Source of the DNA: Cerasibacillus quisquiliarum
GTDB taxonomy: Bacteria > Bacillota > Bacilli > Bacillales > Amphibacillaceae
Length of the DNA: 64,000 nt
Assembly: GCF_014202495.1 (NCBI RefSeq)
Contig: NZ_JACHHA010000002.1
Location: 1 to 64,000, forward strand
Direction of reading: 5' to 3'
In this document: piece by piece, positions 9,001 through 18,563 of the stretch
How positions within the stretch are numbered: the stretch's first letter is position 1
Layout of the letters: the number at the start of each line of letters is the position of its first letter
The notes under the pieces: model-generated
What the model was told of the DNA's origin: nothing
The model's database searches: none
What the model saw: only the letters and a program-made list of their open reading frames with translations
Program-made: the position numbers and the translations under genes

Positions 9001-11793
9001 TCAAATGGAATCTTTCTGATTAAACCATGTATGAGCTTTCTTAATTAGTCGATGTGTTGTATCGTAATGAATAGGAACATTAGGTATCGAATCAATAAAA
9101 AACGAACCATATGTCGATGTTTTTATTCGTGAATCACAGACAAATACAAGCCCCCTATCTGTATTAGACCGAATTAACCTTCCAAAACCTTGTTTAAAAC
9201 GAATCACTGCATGTGGTAAAGCTAAATGATAAAAAGCGTTTTTCCTTGTCTCCTTTAATTTTTCTGCTTTAGCTTTATAAACAGGATGATTTGGTGGCTG
9301 AAATGGCAATCGAACAATAACTAACGATGATAAAGCTTCTCCAGGAATATCAATCCCCTCCCAAAAAGAACTTGTTCCTAAAAGAATTGCTTTTTCAAAT
9401 GATTGAAATTTCTTTTTTAGTCGGGAACGACTTCCACTTGTTATTCCTTGGGCTATTAACGTATAGTCTTCCGCAAACATTTCTTTTAATAAATTATATG
9501 AGCGTTGTAACATGTCATACGATGTGAAAAGAACAAGCATTCTCCCTTTTGTTATTTCAGCTAAAGAGAGAATAGCTTCACATGAAGAGTAGATAAACTC
9601 CTCTGGATCCGTTCGAATATCTGGAAAGTCATTCGGTATAAGCATTTGTACTTGTTCTTCAAAATTAAACGGTGTTGCAATTTGCGACTTGATTACCTGT
9701 CCATTAGTTAGGCCGAGTTGTTCTTGAACGAAACGAAATGATTGTTTCATCGTTAATGTAGCACTTGTTAAAATAACGGATTGCTTTTCATCAAAAAATT
9801 GTTTATTTAAAATATCCGCGATGTTGCTCGGTTTAGCATATATATATACAGCATTTTTTGCACCTGTTGTATCAATTTCAATCCACTTTACTTGATTCTC
9901 ATTAGATTGAAGAAAGATCGCAAATAGTTTCTTTTGGATTGACTCCATGAAATCATGACTTTGTTTTATTTGTTCTAATAAATAAGAATCAATAAAAGGA
10001 TCCATCATTAACTCTTTTAATAAAATACATAGTTCCTTTGCAAGAATATGAATAGAATGCATATTCTCAACAATCGATTGCCAATATGGTTCGGATAATC
10101 TTACTTCATTGATATCATATTGTAAACGTCCAATATCATTAAACGATGCACTACTATGTTTTAATACATGTTCGTAAATGCTTCGAAATATTTCGTCTAA
10201 CTCCATTCTAAACGACATAAATTGGGCGTCCCATTGATTTAATATTTTCCCTTTACTCTGATTAGGAAGTGCATGAGCTAACTTTGTCATCCATCTACCA
10301 TCATCAGTCGTACCCATTTGGTTTAATACGAAAACGCTTTGCATATAATCAAACTGTAATCCAAAATGATGTGCGGCTGTTTCTTCTAAATGGTGTGCCT
10401 CATCAATAATGATCTTTTCATATCTTGGTAAATACGAATATTCACTTACTATATCTGTACATAATAAAGCATGATTAGTAATGATTAAATCTGCATTGTA
10501 TGCTTTTTCGTATGCTTTTTGGTAATATGAATACCGATGCCATGGCGTATGAACATCCTGAATATCTTCAGATTCCGCTGAAATCTTTCTAAAAAAGTAG
10601 TAACCACTTGATGGTAGATGAATTTCATCAATGTCGCCAGTTACCGTTTCTGTTAACCATACAAGAATCATTGCCTTTGTAATGACTATTCCATAATGAT
10701 CATCTTCAGAATGAGGCAATTCTTTTACAAATTTATCTAGACTAATGTAATGCTTTTTCCCTTTTAAGAGAGCGACTTGAAAGGAAAATGGCAAAATTGC
10801 TTGAAGTATCGGAATTTCTTCCACTAGTAACTGACTCTGTAATTGTGTCGTATATGTACTAATAACAATACGTTCATTTAGTTGAACAGCTTCATAAATT
10901 GCTGGTATTAAATAAGCAAGTGATTTACCAGTTCCTGTTGATGCTTCAATTAACCCATGTTTTTTTTGCCTAAATATATCATAGACGAGTTCAGACATAT
11001 CTTTTTGTTCTCGACGCATTTCAAAGCGATTAAGGGCTTGTTTTAATAAGCCATTCGAACTATATATATCTTCTATTAGCTCTCCAAAGGAAGGAAGAGT
11101 TTCTTTAAAGCTCAATGTATCCGGCTGTTCATCTTTCCGAAAAGCTATGCCTTTATAAAAATCAATCGCTTTTTGTTTATCTTTATATGCTTTAATTTGT
11201 TTTTCTTTTTCAAGAATAGCAAACAAATCCGATTTTAAGAAAGGTTCTAATTCTAATAAATGCGATATTGTTTCAAAGGGTAATGTTTTTAATTTGGCGA
11301 TAATCTTCATAAAAATTTCTGCTGTAACAAATGCATCAGATAATGCACGATGTGGCATATCATGTGTTAAATTTAAATAGTTGGCTAACTCATTCAATTT
11401 AAATCCAGTAGCTGTTGGAAAGAAGATGCGTGCTAATTCTACAGTATCAAGAACCGGATTGTTTAATGGTGAAAAACCTTCTTCGATTAACATAGCGTTT
11501 AAAAATTCATAATCAAATTGGGCATTATGTGCGATGAAATAACCTGATTCAAAAAAATGAATGATTTCTTTTACAACTTCTGAAAAAAAAGGAGCTTCCT
11601 TGACATCATCATCATAAATATGTGTTAATTGACTGATAAATGGTGGGATAGATTGGTTAGGATTCATTAGCGTGTTATACGTATTCGTAATTGTTTCATT
11701 TTCAATGATGACAATCCCAATTTCAATGATTTTATCGCCTTGTTCTGGCGAATGCCCAGTTGTTTCTAAATCAACAACAATATATCTTTGCAA
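9001..11793 (-). CDS. dinG: DinG-type 3'-5' exonuclease/helicase-like protein
   Basis: This is a fusion of an N-terminal DEDD exonuclease domain and an XPD/DinG-type helicase domain; the B. subtilis homologue is known as a 3'-5' exonuclease. Exonuclease motifs include VVDLETTGHS near the start, AHNAQFDYEFL and HRALSDAFVTAEIF. The helicase part shows Walker A ASTGTGKS (about 285) and the DEAHHLEE box. The C-terminal motif GSFWEGIDIPG-like GTSSFWEGIDIPG and GFGRLIRS are also present. I prefer the TTG start at 11793, eight bases after AGGTGG. A GTG at 11805 overlaps that site. It is 930 residues long. The DinG-specific iron-sulfur Cys cluster is not apparent, as expected for the Firmicutes type. 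Confidence 0.93.
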   Translation of the reverse strand: MQRYIVVDLETTGHSPEQGDKIIEIGIVIIENETITNTYNTLMNPNQSIPPFISQLTHIYDDDVKEAPFFSEVVKEIIHFFESGYFIAHNAQFDYEFLNAMLIEEGFSPLNNPVLDTVELARIFFPTATGFKLNELANYLNLTHDMPHRALSDAFVTAEIFMKIIAKLKTLPFETISHLLELEPFLKSDLFAILEKEKQIKAYKDKQKAIDFYKGIAFRKDEQPDTLSFKETLPSFGELIEDIYSSNGLLKQALNRFEMRREQKDMSELVYDIFRQKKHGLIEASTGTGKSLAYLIPAIYEAVQLNERIVISTYTTQLQSQLLVEEIPILQAILPFSFQVALLKGKKHYISLDKFVKELPHSEDDHYGIVITKAMILVWLTETVTGDIDEIHLPSSGYYFFRKISAESEDIQDVHTPWHRYSYYQKAYEKAYNADLIITNHALLCTDIVSEYSYLPRYEKIIIDEAHHLEETAAHHFGLQFDYMQSVFVLNQMGTTDDGRWMTKLAHALPNQSKGKILNQWDAQFMSFRMELDEIFRSIYEHVLKHSSASFNDIGRLQYDINEVRLSEPYWQSIVENMHSIHILAKELCILLKELMMDPFIDSYLLEQIKQSHDFMESIQKKLFAIFLQSNENQVKWIEIDTTGAKNAVYIYAKPSNIADILNKQFFDEKQSVILTSATLTMKQSFRFVQEQLGLTNGQVIKSQIATPFNFEEQVQMLIPNDFPDIRTDPEEFIYSSCEAILSLAEITKGRMLVLFTSYDMLQRSYNLLKEMFAEDYTLIAQGITSGSRSRLKKKFQSFEKAILLGTSSFWEGIDIPGEALSSLVIVRLPFQPPNHPVYKAKAEKLKETRKNAFYHLALPHAVIRFKQGFGRLIRSNTDRGLVFVCDSRIKTSTYGSFFIDSIPNVPIHYDTTHRLIKKAHTWFNQKDSI

Positions 11794-11826
11794 TTCATTC
11801 CCCACCTTTCTATACTATATGAAGAT

Positions 11827-12813
11827 TTATTCTCGAAACCAGTCAATTTCAGCAGAATATAATTTTTCAATTTTACCATCGTGTTTATTTTTTACTAGTA
11901 ATCCTCCGTCTGAACCAATGCCTGAGAAAGTTCCTTCCCATTCTCGATTCATTGTTTTAATATTAATTTTTTCACCGATTTTAAAACCATAACTTTCCCA
12001 TTTATTTTTAATCGCCGTAAAGCCATGATGTAAATACATTTCATATGTTTTTTCAAACTGTTCTAAAATAGATTGAACGAGTGTAAGCATATTGATTTGG
12101 CGCCCTGTTTCAATTTTTAGAGATGTTGCTGTTTCACGTAATTTATTTGGTAAATCGCCCTTTGTTTGGTTGATATTCATACCAATACCAATAATGATAT
12201 ATTGTATACGATCTTGTTCTGCTTGCATTTCAGTTAAAATACCACTTAACTTTTTATTTTCAATTAAAATATCATTCGGCCATTTAATATACGGACGTAT
12301 ATTTGTTTCTTGATAGATTACATCAGCTAGAACAGTTGCTGTTAATAATGTTAATTGTGGTGCCTGATGTGGTGAAATTTCTGGTCTTAAGATAAGACTC
12401 GTCCATATACCTTGATTTTTTGAAGAATGCCATGGGCGATTCATTCTACCTTTTCCACCTGTTTGTTCATCGGCAATAACGATTGTGCCGTGTTCAGCAC
12501 CCTCCCTAGCTAATTGATGCGCGATATGCTGTGTAGACGTTGTGATCGTTTTATGGATAATTGTATGTCCTAACCAATCTGTTTCCAACCCCCACTTTAA
12601 AGTGTTTTCACTAAGTTTATTTGGAAAGGATACAATTCGGTATCCACGTCGTTGACGCGCCTCAATTTCATATCCGTCTTTTTCTAGTTCTTTCATATGT
12701 TTCCAAATGGCACTCCGAGAAATGTCTAGCTTTTCTGATAAGTACTGCCCGGAAATATACTTATCTTGATTATTTGCAAGAATAGCGATTAATTTATTCC
12801 GGGTGGATTGCAT
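11827..12813 (-). CDS. birA: Biotin-protein ligase and biotin repressor BirA
   Basis: BirA activates biotin to biotinyl-AMP, attaches it to carboxylase subunits and represses biotin genes. It has an N-terminal winged-helix DNA-binding domain (about 1-60; QYLSEKLDISRSAIWKHMKE), a ligase domain with the nucleotide/biotin loop GGKGRMNRPW, and IKWPNDILIENKKLSGIL, followed by a C-terminal SH3-like domain. I choose the ATG at 12813, eight bases after AAGGAG. It overlaps the 3' end of cca by 25 bases, so the two are co-translated. The panBCD genes that follow birA in B. subtilis are absent: dinG comes next. Confidence 0.94.
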   Translation of the reverse strand: MQSTRNKLIAILANNQDKYISGQYLSEKLDISRSAIWKHMKELEKDGYEIEARQRRGYRIVSFPNKLSENTLKWGLETDWLGHTIIHKTITTSTQHIAHQLAREGAEHGTIVIADEQTGGKGRMNRPWHSSKNQGIWTSLILRPEISPHQAPQLTLLTATVLADVIYQETNIRPYIKWPNDILIENKKLSGILTEMQAEQDRIQYIIIGIGMNINQTKGDLPNKLRETATSLKIETGRQINMLTLVQSILEQFEKTYEMYLHHGFTAIKNKWESYGFKIGEKINIKTMNREWEGTFSGIGSDGGLLVKNKHDGKIEKLYSAEIDWFRE

Positions 12814-13991
12814 TTGATCCACTCCTTTATCTTTTCTTTATGATTTTTCAGTTGTTCTGTAACGATTAATCTTTCAATCTGATTTAAAAGTCTTTGCACC
12901 CACGGTCCTGCTTTCTTATTAGGAAACATCTTAAGTATATCATGCCCATTAACAGCTAATTCTTTTTTGGAATGAATAGCAAGCTCTTCTCTTATTAGAT
13001 GAATGGTGTTAGTGTCGATTATTTGATCTCCTAAAATATAGTGAATAATACGTAAAAAAGCCTCATCATATTGAGCAGGCAATTGATAAACGAGCCAACG
13101 ATCTAACCCATTCTTTTTATACTGTAATATCGTGTCAACCAATAGATTGGCTTTTCGCTTTATTTGGTTGGATGCCTTCCATCCTTTCACCCATGATTGA
13201 ACACTTATCTCTGGTTCTAAAAGGTGCAAGACTGTTATGACTTCAGCAAATGAATTTAATGGCATCACTGGTTGCGGAAATTGATAGACAATATGAGGAT
13301 GACTTTTAAAAACAGGTAAATATTGATGTATATTTAAATCTTTAAGATAATACATGCCTTTATCAACATATTTACCTGCAAAGAATCTTTCCATTTCTTG
13401 ATAAAGCCGTTCAACTGCTAAATGCTCTATTTTAGCTTTTAATGTTTTCATCGCTTTTAATGTATCAGTTTCAATTGAAAAACCTAATTGGCTTGTAAAA
13501 CGTAATGCTCGTATGATGCGCAAAGGGTCTTCTTTGAAACGTTTCACACCATCTCCGACTGTTCGAATAATATGTGCTTGTAAATCACGTTTTCCACCAT
13601 ATAAATCAATGATTTTTCCATGTTTATCCATAGCCAGAGCATTCATCGTAAAATCTCTTCTAGCAAGGTCTTCGTCAATGCGATCAATGAACTGGACCGA
13701 ATCAGGATGTCTTTCATCTGAATATGAGCCATCTAATCGAAAGGTTGTTACTTCATAAGATATCCCTTGATGGTGGACTATAACTGTTCCATGTTCAATA
13801 CCAACTGGAATAACTTTATCAAAGATATCTTGGATTAACTCTGGCTTTGCCGATGTAGCAATATCGATATCTTTTATATCATTATTTAATAATAAATCAC
13901 GAACACAGCCACCAACAAAATAAGCTTGGTGGCCATGTTCTTCAATTTTATCAATAATGTAGCGAGCATGATGAAACGGGTTTGTAAGCAT
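12789..13991 (-). CDS. cca: CCA-adding tRNA nucleotidyltransferase
   Basis: This template-independent polymerase adds or repairs the 3' CCA of tRNAs. The head/neck has the nucleotidyltransferase signature GGCVRDLLL followed by the metal-binding DIDIA Asp pair. The motif RRDFTMNALAMD and EDPLRIIRALRF follow. The C-terminal body and tail domains complete a 400-residue protein, the usual size for class II bacterial enzymes. It is preceded by bshA with a 24-base gap and overlaps birA, giving the order bshA-cca-birA seen in Bacillaceae. Confidence 0.95.
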   Translation of the reverse strand: MLTNPFHHARYIIDKIEEHGHQAYFVGGCVRDLLLNNDIKDIDIATSAKPELIQDIFDKVIPVGIEHGTVIVHHQGISYEVTTFRLDGSYSDERHPDSVQFIDRIDEDLARRDFTMNALAMDKHGKIIDLYGGKRDLQAHIIRTVGDGVKRFKEDPLRIIRALRFTSQLGFSIETDTLKAMKTLKAKIEHLAVERLYQEMERFFAGKYVDKGMYYLKDLNIHQYLPVFKSHPHIVYQFPQPVMPLNSFAEVITVLHLLEPEISVQSWVKGWKASNQIKRKANLLVDTILQYKKNGLDRWLVYQLPAQYDEAFLRIIHYILGDQIIDTNTIHLIREELAIHSKKELAVNGHDILKMFPNKKAGPWVQRLLNQIERLIVTEQLKNHKEKIKEWIKCNPPGIN

Positions 13992-14015
13992 TTAATCACC
14001 ATCAATTCTTTAACG

Positions 14016-15137
14016 TTAACGATTTAATATACTTTTATATAAATTTACGTATTGATTAACGATCAAATCTGAATGAAAATATTCTTGTGAACGGATATAT
14101 GCTTGTTCTGATAAACGAACTAATTTTTCTTTGTTTGTCAATAAGTCTATCGCCTGCTTTGCCGCTTCTTCAACTGCACCAACCTCAACAAGTAAGCCAC
14201 TCTCATTATGTTTAATAACCTCAGGAATTCCGCCAATATTAGTCCCGATTGTAGGCACATGACAGGCCATCGCTTCTAATATAACGAGTCCAAAACTTTC
14301 TTTTTCAGATAATAACAAATGTAAATCTGAAATAGATAAAAGATCACTGATGTTTTTTTGTTTTCCAAGAAAGAGCACATTATTTTCAATCTTCAATTCT
14401 TTAACTAATTGATATGCATGTGTTGATTCAGGGCCATCTCCAACGAGAAGAAGCTTCGAATCAACTTGTTTTTGTACATAATAAAATGTCTTAATAATAT
14501 CTTCAATACGTTTTACCTTACGAAAATTAGAAATATGTATCAACACTTTCTCTTCATCTTTAATTCCGTATTGTGATTTTAAATTTGGCAATTCTTTCTT
14601 ATAATAAACGTTTTCATTTATGAAATTGTAAATAACAGCAATATCTTTATTAACTTGAGTTAGCTCAATCGTTTGTTCTTTTAAGCGATTAGAAACAGCT
14701 GTGACAGCATCTGACTTTTCTATAGCATATGCAATCATTTTCTTAAAAAGCTGATCGACTCCTAACACAGTAATATCTGTACCATGCAATGTTGTCACTA
14801 TTTTTACATCGTGTTTTGCAATATCACGTGCTAAAATGGCTGAAATTGCATGTGGAATAGCATAATGAACATGTAAAATGTCGAGTGCGTACTGGTCTAT
14901 TACTTCTGCCATTTTAGAGGCTAAAGCTAAGTCATAAGGTGCATATTGAAAAACAGGATATTGGTTTACTTCTACTTCATGGTAATAAATATATGGATTC
15001 ACTTGATTTAACCGAAATGGAAGTCCAGATGTAATAAAGTGAATTTCATGACCACGTTTTGCTAACATCATGCCCAACTCTGTTGCAATAACACCTGAGC
15101 CTCCAACAGTTGGATAGCATGTTATACCAATTTTCAT
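14016..15137 (-). CDS. bshA: Bacillithiol glycosyltransferase BshA
   Basis: BshA joins GlcNAc from UDP-GlcNAc to L-malate, the first step of bacillithiol synthesis. The protein is a GT4-family enzyme with the N-terminal glycine-rich [14 protein letters not shown] loop and the C-terminal donor-binding [18 protein letters not shown] segment containing the E-x7-E motif. At 373 residues it is of normal length. Its ATG overlaps the mgsA stop (ATGA), so translation is coupled. In B. subtilis the deacetylase gene bshB1 lies between mgsA and bshA. Here it has gone without trace. Confidence 0.93.
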   Translation of the reverse strand: MKIGITCYPTVGGSGVIATELGMMLAKRGHEIHFITSGLPFRLNQVNPYIYYHEVEVNQYPVFQYAPYDLALASKMAEVIDQYALDILHVHYAIPHAISAILARDIAKHDVKIVTTLHGTDITVLGVDQLFKKMIAYAIEKSDAVTAVSNRLKEQTIELTQVNKDIAVIYNFINENVYYKKELPNLKSQYGIKDEEKVLIHISNFRKVKRIEDIIKTFYYVQKQVDSKLLLVGDGPESTHAYQLVKELKIENNVLFLGKQKNISDLLSISDLHLLLSEKESFGLVILEAMACHVPTIGTNIGGIPEVIKHNESGLLVEVGAVEEAAKQAIDLLTNKEKLVRLSEQAYIRSQEYFHSDLIVNQYVNLYKSILNR

Positions 15138-15553
15138 GATGAACGTCCTTCCCTTTGTTTAACAATATCACGCCATGCAAAGTCCCCACGCTCCAACGCT
15201 CGAATGACAATTTCTGCCGCTGCAAGATTTGTAACTAATGGAATATAATAAACATCACATAAGCGCATCAATGCACTTATATCAGGTTCATGTGGTTGAG
15301 CAGTTAAAGGGTCTTTAAAGAATATGACAAGATCCATTTCATTGTGAGCAACCATAGCACCAATTTGCTGATCGCCACCTAATGGTCCAGACTTAAAGCG
15401 AGTGATCTTTAAATCCGTATGTTCCTCTATACGCTTACCTGTTGTTCCAGTTGCATATAAATGATGACGCTTTAAAATTTCTTCATAAGCAATGGTAAAT
15501 TGAATCATTTCTTGCTTTTTTTCATCATGTGCGATTAATGCTATATTCATCAT
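15134..15553 (-). CDS. mgsA: Methylglyoxal synthase
   Basis: MgsA converts dihydroxyacetone phosphate to methylglyoxal and phosphate, a glycolytic bypass. The family signatures are clear: ALIAHDEKK at the start, [10 protein letters not shown] for phosphate binding, [12 protein letters not shown] with the catalytic Asp, and [12 protein letters not shown]. The 139 residues match the family. Two adjacent ATG codons follow AAGGGG and the first has the better spacing. Methylglyoxal detoxification depends on bacillithiol in Bacillus, so the bshA neighbour is functionally sensible. Confidence 0.96.
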   Translation of the reverse strand: MMNIALIAHDEKKQEMIQFTIAYEEILKRHHLYATGTTGKRIEEHTDLKITRFKSGPLGGDQQIGAMVAHNEMDLVIFFKDPLTAQPHEPDISALMRLCDVYYIPLVTNLAAAEIVIRALERGDFAWRDIVKQREGRSS

Positions 15554-15571
15554 GCATATTCCCCTTTATTG

Positions 15572-16369
15572 TTAATCTAAAATATTTTCCATACCATAAA
15601 CGAGTTCAGTTAGTTCATTGACCTTATTTAAAGCGAATTTAACACCCGTCATAAATGATTGACGATTATAAGAATCATGAGTAATCGTCAATGTTTGTCC
15701 TAAACCTCCAAAGATCACTTCTTGATGAGCTATCAATCCAGGTAAACGAACGCTATGAATGTGGACACCAGATTGATTTGCTCCTCTTGCTCCTTGCAAT
15801 GTCTCTTTTTCATTCGGATGTCCTTGCTCTTTATCTTCTCTTGTTTCCAAAATCATATCTAATGTTTTTATGGCTGTCCCTGACGGTGCATCCAACTTTT
15901 TGTCATGGTGCTTCTCAATAATTTCTATATCTGGGAAATAACGTGCAGCTTTTTGAGCGAATTGCATCATTAAAACAGCACCTATAGCGAAGTTAGGGGC
16001 AATGATACATCCTAACTCCTTCTCAAAAGCAAGTATTTTTAGATCATGAATTTGTTCCTTTGTCAATCCTGATGTACCTACCACTGCACGTAAACCGTTT
16101 TTTAACGCATTTACTGTATGTGTGAATGCTACATCAGGGATAGATAATTCTAAAAATATATCAGCTTTAATGGATTCGAAACATTGTTTTGAGTCTACAA
16201 ATATTGGTACATGAACATCTGGCATCCCATCAATATCCGCTAACATTTTTCCATTATTTATTCGATCAATACAAGCAACCAGTTCCATATTTTCTTCATT
16301 TAAAATCATATTAATGGCTTCTTTCCCCATTCTGCCTCTCGGACCAGATACAATTATTTTTAATGTCAT
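15572..16369 (-). CDS. dapB: 4-hydroxy-tetrahydrodipicolinate reductase
   Basis: DapB is the NAD(P)H-dependent reductase of lysine, meso-diaminopimelate and, in spore formers, dipicolinate synthesis. The Rossmann start IIVSGPRGRMG, the GTSGLT motif and the catalytic EKHHDKKLDAPSGTA motif are intact. I use the ATG at 16369, nine bases after AAGGAG, giving 265 residues. A TTG at 16378 is too close to the ribosome binding site. It lies in the ypjD-dapB-mgsA-bshA run. Confidence 0.96.
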   Translation of the reverse strand: MTLKIIVSGPRGRMGKEAINMILNEENMELVACIDRINNGKMLADIDGMPDVHVPIFVDSKQCFESIKADIFLELSIPDVAFTHTVNALKNGLRAVVGTSGLTKEQIHDLKILAFEKELGCIIAPNFAIGAVLMMQFAQKAARYFPDIEIIEKHHDKKLDAPSGTAIKTLDMILETREDKEQGHPNEKETLQGARGANQSGVHIHSVRLPGLIAHQEVIFGGLGQTLTITHDSYNRQSFMTGVKFALNKVNELTELVYGMENILD

Positions 16370-16386
16370 AGTTGTCAACTCCTTGA

Positions 16387-16710
16387 TTATTTACGAGTCC
16401 AGCGATCTTTGTCACGTGTTTCAATTTTTGTCATAGATCGTTCAAATGCTTCAGATAAGTCAATTTCAAGAGAATTAGCGAAACATGTTAGAACGAAAAG
16501 CATATCACCAAGTTCTTCTTCAATTGTTTTCTCTTTCTCTGTATGCTTTTTTGGCTTTTCACCGTAATAATGATTCACTTCACGTGCTAATTCTCCTACC
16601 TCTTCTGTCATACGTGCTAATAAACTTAATGGAGAAAAGTAACCTTCCTTAAATTGTGATATATAAGAATCAACTCGATTTTGTATATCTTTAGTCGTGT
16701 AAGTGTTCAT
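16387..16710 (-). CDS. ypjD: MazG-type nucleotide pyrophosphohydrolase YpjD
   Basis: This 107-residue all-alpha NTP pyrophosphohydrolase carries the MazG metal-binding pattern: E-E-x-x-E in MTEEVGELAREV (about 35-46) and E-E-E-L-G-D-M in the following helix (about 64-70). Such enzymes hydrolyse nucleoside triphosphates, often non-canonical ones, to the monophosphates. The exact substrate of YpjD is not established here. The ATG follows GGAG by eight bases. It is 17 bases upstream of dapB, the conserved neighbour. Confidence 0.88.
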   Translation of the reverse strand: MNTYTTKDIQNRVDSYISQFKEGYFSPLSLLARMTEEVGELAREVNHYYGEKPKKHTEKEKTIEEELGDMLFVLTCFANSLEIDLSEAFERSMTKIETRDKDRWTRK

Positions 16711-16815
16711 AGAATAGGCACTCCTTTAATTTTAAGAAGTAAAAATGAACATATATCAATGTTAGCTAATTGTCCATTCTTTGACAAATGTTTTATCATT
16801 ATTTATACAAAAAAA

Positions 16816-16842
16816 AGAGGTGTTATGATTAAAATCACCTCT
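16816..16842 (-). terminator. Terminator after the YugP-type gene
   Basis: A 7-bp core stem (AGAGGTG 16816-16822 with CACCTCT 16836-16842) is followed on the minus strand by a long T-run. It lies 17 bases beyond the stop codon of the membrane peptidase gene. Confidence 0.65.
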
Positions 16843-16858
16843 AGTTATCACATCATGA

Positions 16859-17545
16859 TTATTCACGGTTAGCAAAAACAATTAAGGCAAAACGAATTAA
16901 TTCCATAACAGCAACTAAAGCTGCCGCAACATATGTCATAGCTGCAGCATTTAATACTTTTCTCGTATCGCGTTCTTCACGATTTGTAATATATCCACCG
17001 CTAACGAGTTGTCCCATAGCACGACTTGATGCATCAAATTCGACTGGTAATGTAACGAGCTGGAATAAAACAGCCCCCGCCATAAACAAAAGTCCAACGA
17101 CGGCTAAATTCATCATATTCAAGAATAGGCCGACAATAATTAAGAAAAATGATAAGTTTGATCCAAGATTAGCAACAGGAACGAGCGCAGAACGAAATCT
17201 TAGAAAAGCGTAGTTCTCTGCATCTTGGATAGCATGTCCAACTTCGTGTGCAGCAACTGCTGATGCTGCCATCGAATAGCCATGATAATTATCAGTAGAT
17301 AGACGAACGGTTTTTGAACGCGGATCATAATGGTCTGACAGAATACCTCTCGTTTCCTCTACTGTTACATCAAAAAGGCCATTATCATTTAAAATCTGCC
17401 TAGCAACTTGTGCACCAGTCATTTTAGATGATGTTGCAATTTTCGAATATTTAGAATACGTACTTTTAACTTTAGCTTGTGCCCATAACGGAACAATAAG
17501 AAGTATTGCAAAATAAATTAAGAGAGTTCCAGAGCTTAGATACAT
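16859..17545 (-). CDS. yugP: Neutral zinc metallopeptidase, membrane (YugP-like)
   Basis: This 228-residue membrane protein has an N-terminal helix (about 5-23), the zincin motif AAHEVGHAIQD (H-E-x-x-H) in the first half and three to four further hydrophobic helices after residue 115. The polar SKMTGAQVARQILNDNG segment before the zinc site is typical of the YugP/peptidase family. Substrate is unknown. In B. subtilis yugP lies elsewhere, and at this place between ypjB and ypjD one expects ypjC, so this is a rearranged neighbour. The ATG follows GGAGGGG. Confidence 0.88.
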   Translation of the reverse strand: MYLSSGTLLIYFAILLIVPLWAQAKVKSTYSKYSKIATSSKMTGAQVARQILNDNGLFDVTVEETRGILSDHYDPRSKTVRLSTDNYHGYSMAASAVAAHEVGHAIQDAENYAFLRFRSALVPVANLGSNLSFFLIIVGLFLNMMNLAVVGLLFMAGAVLFQLVTLPVEFDASSRAMGQLVSGGYITNREERDTRKVLNAAAMTYVAAALVAVMELIRFALIVFANRE

Positions 17546-17599
17546 TTATTGTCCCCTCCATAAGTTATCTATAGGTCAATTTTAGTCAAATTATGCTAA

Positions 17600-17860
17600 T
17601 CAGTCAACTGTTTTGTCATGAGTTCTTTGTTTCTGTTTTTCACCTTTATATTTTCTCCAACTAACATAAGTTAATGTAAGTGCAATTAATCCACCTATGA
17701 CAAATAATACCCAATAAAAAGCAATCATATCTACACTTTTTTGAACGGTTTCTGTTTTTACTTTTGCTTTCGTGATTTTTGAGAAGAATAATATCTCGAT
17801 TATCCCTATGATTATTATGAGTTTGCCTTTATTTATCTGTTTTATAAAATAATTCTTCAT
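17600..17860 (-). CDS. Short membrane protein, probable reduced YpjB
   Basis: An 86-residue ORF has an N-terminal hydrophobic stretch (GKLIIIIGIIEILFF) after a basic start, a short polar middle and a second membrane helix followed by YVSWRKYKGEKQKQR. The ATG at 17860 follows GAGGG by six bases. It stands exactly where ypjB, a sporulation membrane protein of about 260 residues in B. subtilis, is expected (ypjA-ypjB). The C-terminal helix plus WRKYKGE reminds me of the YpjB end. I infer a ypjB gene that lost its extracytoplasmic domain. It could instead be an unrelated small membrane protein. Confidence 0.55.
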   Translation of the reverse strand: MKNYFIKQINKGKLIIIIGIIEILFFSKITKAKVKTETVQKSVDMIAFYWVLFVIGGLIALTLTYVSWRKYKGEKQKQRTHDKTVD

Positions 17861-17910
17861 AGAGATCCCTCGCATAGCTTTTATTTTAATCTATGCGTGA
17901 ACAAAAGGTT

Positions 17911-18486
17911 TTATAACTGATGTTGACGTTTGATTGTTAATTGATAAGCAATAAAAATGGATGTGATACTTAACCAAAATGTGAAGTATCCAATATGGTC
18001 CATATATTCTGTTAAGGAGTTATATATAGGCATCATTCCATAAACATAATCAATTACATCATTATGTAATGTCCATATACTCGCAACGACGAGATGCTTT
18101 AATTTAACTTTATAAAAACGGACATAAAGTAAACCTTCAACAGCCATTAAAGCATGTGATATTATGAGCATATAACCTTGTGGACTTAATGATCCATCAA
18201 TATATAGTGATAATAGATTCATTACAACTGCCCATACACCATATTTAAATAGCGTGATTAGTGCTAATGCTTCGATATAAGGCACATTTCTTCCGAATAT
18301 AAAAAACAACAAAAATATTGTAAAAAATAAACTCGCTGTTGGGCTATCAGGAACAAAAATGAGAAATTTAGCTGGTGTTATAGCCAATTGATATTTATAC
18401 CAATAGAAACCATATATAGTTCCAAGCAGATTTATTATAAATAAAAGGATAAGCACACGTCGATCAGCTAAGATATGCCTAAACAT
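17911..18486 (-). CDS. ypjA: DUF1405 membrane protein YpjA
   Basis: This 191-residue protein has about six membrane helices. The first begins right after the basic start (FRHILADRRVLILLFIINLL) and contains the GTIYGFYWYKYQL motif typical of the YpjA/DUF1405 family. Further conserved-looking parts are PDSPTASLFFTIFLLFF and HALMAVEGLLYV. Function unknown. I choose the ATG at 18486 after GAAGGGAG. An in-frame extension to 18540 would run through the qcr terminator. It follows qcrC, as in B. subtilis. Confidence 0.85.
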   Translation of the reverse strand: MFRHILADRRVLILLFIINLLGTIYGFYWYKYQLAITPAKFLIFVPDSPTASLFFTIFLLFFIFGRNVPYIEALALITLFKYGVWAVVMNLLSLYIDGSLSPQGYMLIISHALMAVEGLLYVRFYKVKLKHLVVASIWTLHNDVIDYVYGMMPIYNSLTEYMDHIGYFTFWLSITSIFIAYQLTIKRQHQL

Positions 18487-18512
18487 TACAAAACTCCCTT
18501 CAATAAAGTTAA

Positions 18513-18549
18513 AAAGCACCTTTACCGACTGTGATGGCAAAGGTGCTTT
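18513..18549 (-). terminator. Terminator of the qcrABC operon
   Basis: An 11-bp stem (AAAGCACCTTT 18513-18523 with its complement 18539-18549) is followed on the minus strand by TTTTTAAC. It lies between the qcrC stop and the ypjA start. Confidence 0.8.
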
Positions 18550-18563
18550 CGTTTAGCTCTTTC

